DNA from: Pontixanthobacter sp. CEM42
GTDB taxonomy: Bacteria > Pseudomonadota > Alphaproteobacteria > Sphingomonadales > Sphingomonadaceae
Length of the DNA: 64,000 bases
NCBI RefSeq assembly: GCF_017812015.1
Contig: NZ_JADQTN010000001.1
Location: 1,032,501 to 1,096,500, forward strand
Direction: 5' to 3'
Part shown: positions 62,427-64,000 of the stretch, in pieces
Position numbering within the stretch: position 1 is the stretch's first letter
How the letters are laid out: every line of letters starts with the position of its first letter
Position numbers and translations under genes: made by a program
Notes under the pieces: model-generated
What the model was told of the DNA's origin: nothing
Seen by the model: only the letters and a program-made list of their open reading frames with translations
The model's database searches: none

Positions 62427-63638
62427 TTAAGCCCGCGTTATCCTCAACGAGTAAGTTTGAAACAAAAGGAATATCAGCACCAGGACAGCAAGTAACTGAA
62501 TAACTGGTACTAACTGACCGGCCACAAGGCCAATTCCCAGTACAATCGCCAGAACACCGCGATCTTCGAACAAATCTTGCAATTTTTTCGATCCATCTGG
62601 ACCGTGCTGTTCCGCAGCCAATCGCAGCAACCCGACGAGAATTGTGACAGCAAATAGTGCCGAAACTTGCACGCTCTCCACCACGGAATACCAAGCCAGC
62701 GCGATGAGCGCAGCATCAAGCAAAACCGTAGGCAATATCGACAATATCCGGCGAACACCGGTTCGAGCAATACGTCCCTTCAAAATACCCGAGATCGCTC
62801 CACCAAAGCGAAACGCAAACGCCGCGATTGCTGCTAACGCAAAACCCGCAGCAGAATATCCGAGATAGCCGCACAATACCGCGACCCCGGTCAGGGCATA
62901 ACCCAAACCGCCAACTGCTTGTGCAGCCTTCACCGGATGAGAATGCCTCCTAAGAACTGTTAGCCCTGCGTAATCTGCACCAGCACTCACCGGTGCAATC
63001 GGTGCGGCCGGGCTGAACATATTGCCCAACCAATTGTTCTCAAATGCCTGTAAAGCCTCATCATCGCGGAGGATTGCCCAATGATGATCAGATAAGGCGC
63101 TCTCGGCGATCTCACCCGTTTTTGTGCCGGATTGCAGAGCAAGCCTGAGCAAACTCGATTGCGGATCGACATCAGCAGGCATGTCGGCCAATTTTTCCAC
63201 GAGTGAACCATTGGCCAGCATAATGCCTGCCCATGCAAATTCACGATCAAGCCTTTCGAAGCCCTCGGCAACAGCCTTCTCCGCTGGCAAAGTAAGAACC
63301 GTCTTCCCGCCATCGAGATGCTGAGAGGCCAGTTCCTCATCAAATGCGAGCCCGTCGGCAATGACCAGCAACTCGTCGGCAGCCTTAACTAAACCAGACA
63401 ATGGGCGCGCATCGCGGATGACCTGGAACTGCGCACCAGCATTCTCAACGGCCTGCTGTAGCTCGACAAGTTCGGGATGGAGTCCGTCCGACAGACATGC
63501 GATTTGCTCACACCCCATCGAGATTGCGAAATCGATCTGCCGCTGCAAGATCCTTCGGCCACCAACACGAGCAAAAGCCCGCGGCTTCCCTTCACCACCG
63601 GAAAACTCTTCAACTGACGATAACAGTGCGACCCGCAC
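62427..63638 (-). CDS. Nucleotidyltransferase-like domain fused to a membrane domain
   Basis: The 403-residue protein has two parts. The N-terminal half resembles sugar-nucleotide or MobA-type transferases in its start (MRVALLSSVEEFSGGEGKPR, GRRILQRQIDFAISMGCEQI) and in DELLVIADGLAFD, but a full catalytic set is not seen. The C-terminal half (about residues 235-403) has about five membrane helices (GYALTGVAVLCGYLGYSAAG, PTVLLDAALIALAWYSVVES, AIVLGIGLVAGQLVPVIQLL). The start is GTG 63638, chosen because AAGGAG (63645-63651) precedes it; the open frame continues upstream. Function unknown. Confidence 0.7.
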   Translation of the reverse strand: MRVALLSSVEEFSGGEGKPRAFARVGGRRILQRQIDFAISMGCEQIACLSDGLHPELVELQQAVENAGAQFQVIRDARPLSGLVKAADELLVIADGLAFDEELASQHLDGGKTVLTLPAEKAVAEGFERLDREFAWAGIMLANGSLVEKLADMPADVDPQSSLLRLALQSGTKTGEIAESALSDHHWAILRDDEALQAFENNWLGNMFSPAAPIAPVSAGADYAGLTVLRRHSHPVKAAQAVGGLGYALTGVAVLCGYLGYSAAGFALAAIAAFAFRFGGAISGILKGRIARTGVRRILSILPTVLLDAALIALAWYSVVESVQVSALFAVTILVGLLRLAAEQHGPDGSKKLQDLFEDRGVLAIVLGIGLVAGQLVPVIQLLAVLVLIFLLFQTYSLRITRA

Positions 63639-63644
63639 TCGTAT

Positions 63645-63651
63645 GCTCCTT
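63645..63651 (-). promoter_or_regulatory. Ribosome binding site deciding a GTG start
   Basis: AAGGAGC on the minus strand lies seven bases ahead of GTG 63638. The long open frame has no such signal further upstream. Confidence 0.65.
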
Positions 63652-63731
63652 GAAAGGGAGCACGTGTCTAGGCTGGGTAGGAGACGGTGCCAAGCGCCGA
63701 TATTCGGCAAGGCATCTGCGCGATGCGCTCG

Positions 63732-64000
63732 TTACGCGACGAAATCCATATAAAAGGCTTCAATTTTGCGCACGATGGTCGGCTCACCGGGCGCGGATTC
63801 CAGCGCATCTGCTGACAGTTTGAGCAGCTCGTCGGCATGAAAACTGGCTGCCAGGCCTTTCAAGCGAAGCGCCGCCATTTCCCAGTTTCCGTCGCATCGC
63901 GCCCGCTTTAGAAGGTCGATTTGACGCTCTACGCTTTCTGCGAATGCACGGCGCAACTCCGCCAGGAGCGCAGGATCCTCACCTGCGGCGGCCGCAAAAG
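63732..64000 (-). CDS. Hpt-like domain protein lacking the phospho-His (gene truncated by the right edge)
   Basis: The C-terminal 89 residues of a gene that continues past the window. The segment DPALLAELRRAFAESVERQI, DLLKRARCDGNWEMAALRLK, GLAASFHADELLKLSADALE has the helix pattern of histidine phosphotransfer domains. In the H-x-L-K-G motif the His is replaced (Leu in AALRLKGLAASF), so it cannot accept a phosphate there. It is upstream of the membrane protein gene on the same strand. The true start lies outside the window. Confidence 0.65.
   Translation of the reverse strand, partial: FAAAAGEDPALLAELRRAFAESVERQIDLLKRARCDGNWEMAALRLKGLAASFHADELLKLSADALESAPGEPTIVRKIEAFYMDFVA

Noticed and set aside
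1-64000. Search for CRISPR arrays, insertion sequences and prophage genes
   Set aside because: No array of regularly spaced repeats, transposase motif, or phage structural gene was recognised; the only tandem repeat is the in-frame one at 30340-30444.

Overview
The window looks like a chromosomal segment of a heterotrophic alphaproteobacterium of the Sphingomonadales, most likely Erythrobacteraceae. This is inferred from gene order (dusB-ntrB-ntrC-ntrY-ntrX-hfq-hflX; trp genes followed by moaC, moeA and lexA; an E1-beta pyruvate dehydrogenase subunit carrying a lipoyl domain), from a tandem two-domain Hfq, and from an alphaproteobacterial SOS box (GTTC-N7-GTTC). Coding density is very high. 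Genes in an operon commonly share ATGA or TGATG junctions. No insertion sequences, prophage genes or CRISPR arrays were seen.

Layout. 1-8378 (minus): the nitrogen two-component block with dusB upstream and hfq/hflX downstream. 8456-10636 (plus): isoprenoid fusion ispDF, a small secreted protein and cinA. 10597-12020 (minus): ratA and lipA. 12155-14084 (plus): a compact bicarbonate operon (SbtA-type transporter, PII-like SbtB, beta-carbonic anhydrase), followed by a NYN/LOTUS RNA-processing-type protein. 14913-16211 (minus): a secreted helical-repeat protein. 16512-22318: gyrA, a TauD-type dioxygenase, a YhhN membrane enzyme (minus) and trmFO. 22320-23557 (minus): an EF-hand protein and a squalene/phytoene-synthase-like protein.

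23561-30522 is the most striking accessory locus. Two paralogous three-gene cassettes (a large von Willebrand factor A/TadG-type protein, then two TadE-type pseudopilins) are arranged head to head around one 135-bp control region that contains symmetric motifs. 30532-33498 (minus): pdhB, pdhA, ftsB. 33672-38880 (plus): tyrosine catabolism (hppD plus a VOC protein), a duplicated-domain secreted protein, an MscS channel and an MFS transporter. 39001-40697 (minus): tRNA-Arg(CCT), a DUF1178 protein, a Nit-type amidase and grxC. 40739-41399 (plus): an hsp20 gene with a probable ROSE-type RNA thermometer. 41400-41760 carries no convincing protein gene but has strong hairpins that suggest a minus-strand structured RNA.

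41761-44710 (minus): pyrG, secG, tpiA. 44923-55033 (plus): ppiD, a tryptophan operon interrupted by two unrelated genes, molybdopterin genes and lexA. 55057-57258 (minus): comEC. 57288-60050 (plus): gltX and gltA. 60054-64000 (minus): an unusual signalling-like cluster with a histidine kinase-like protein lacking the phosphoacceptor His, an unknown helical protein, a nucleotidyltransferase-like/membrane protein and an Hpt-like domain that also lacks its His.

Most of the window is housekeeping. The parts most worth follow-up are the mirrored vWA/TadE locus with its shared control region, the RNA thermometer, the structured region downstream of pyrG, the bicarbonate operon in an apparently heterotrophic genome, and the His-less kinase/Hpt cluster at the right edge. 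All functional calls rest on reading the sequence by eye; no database search was run.
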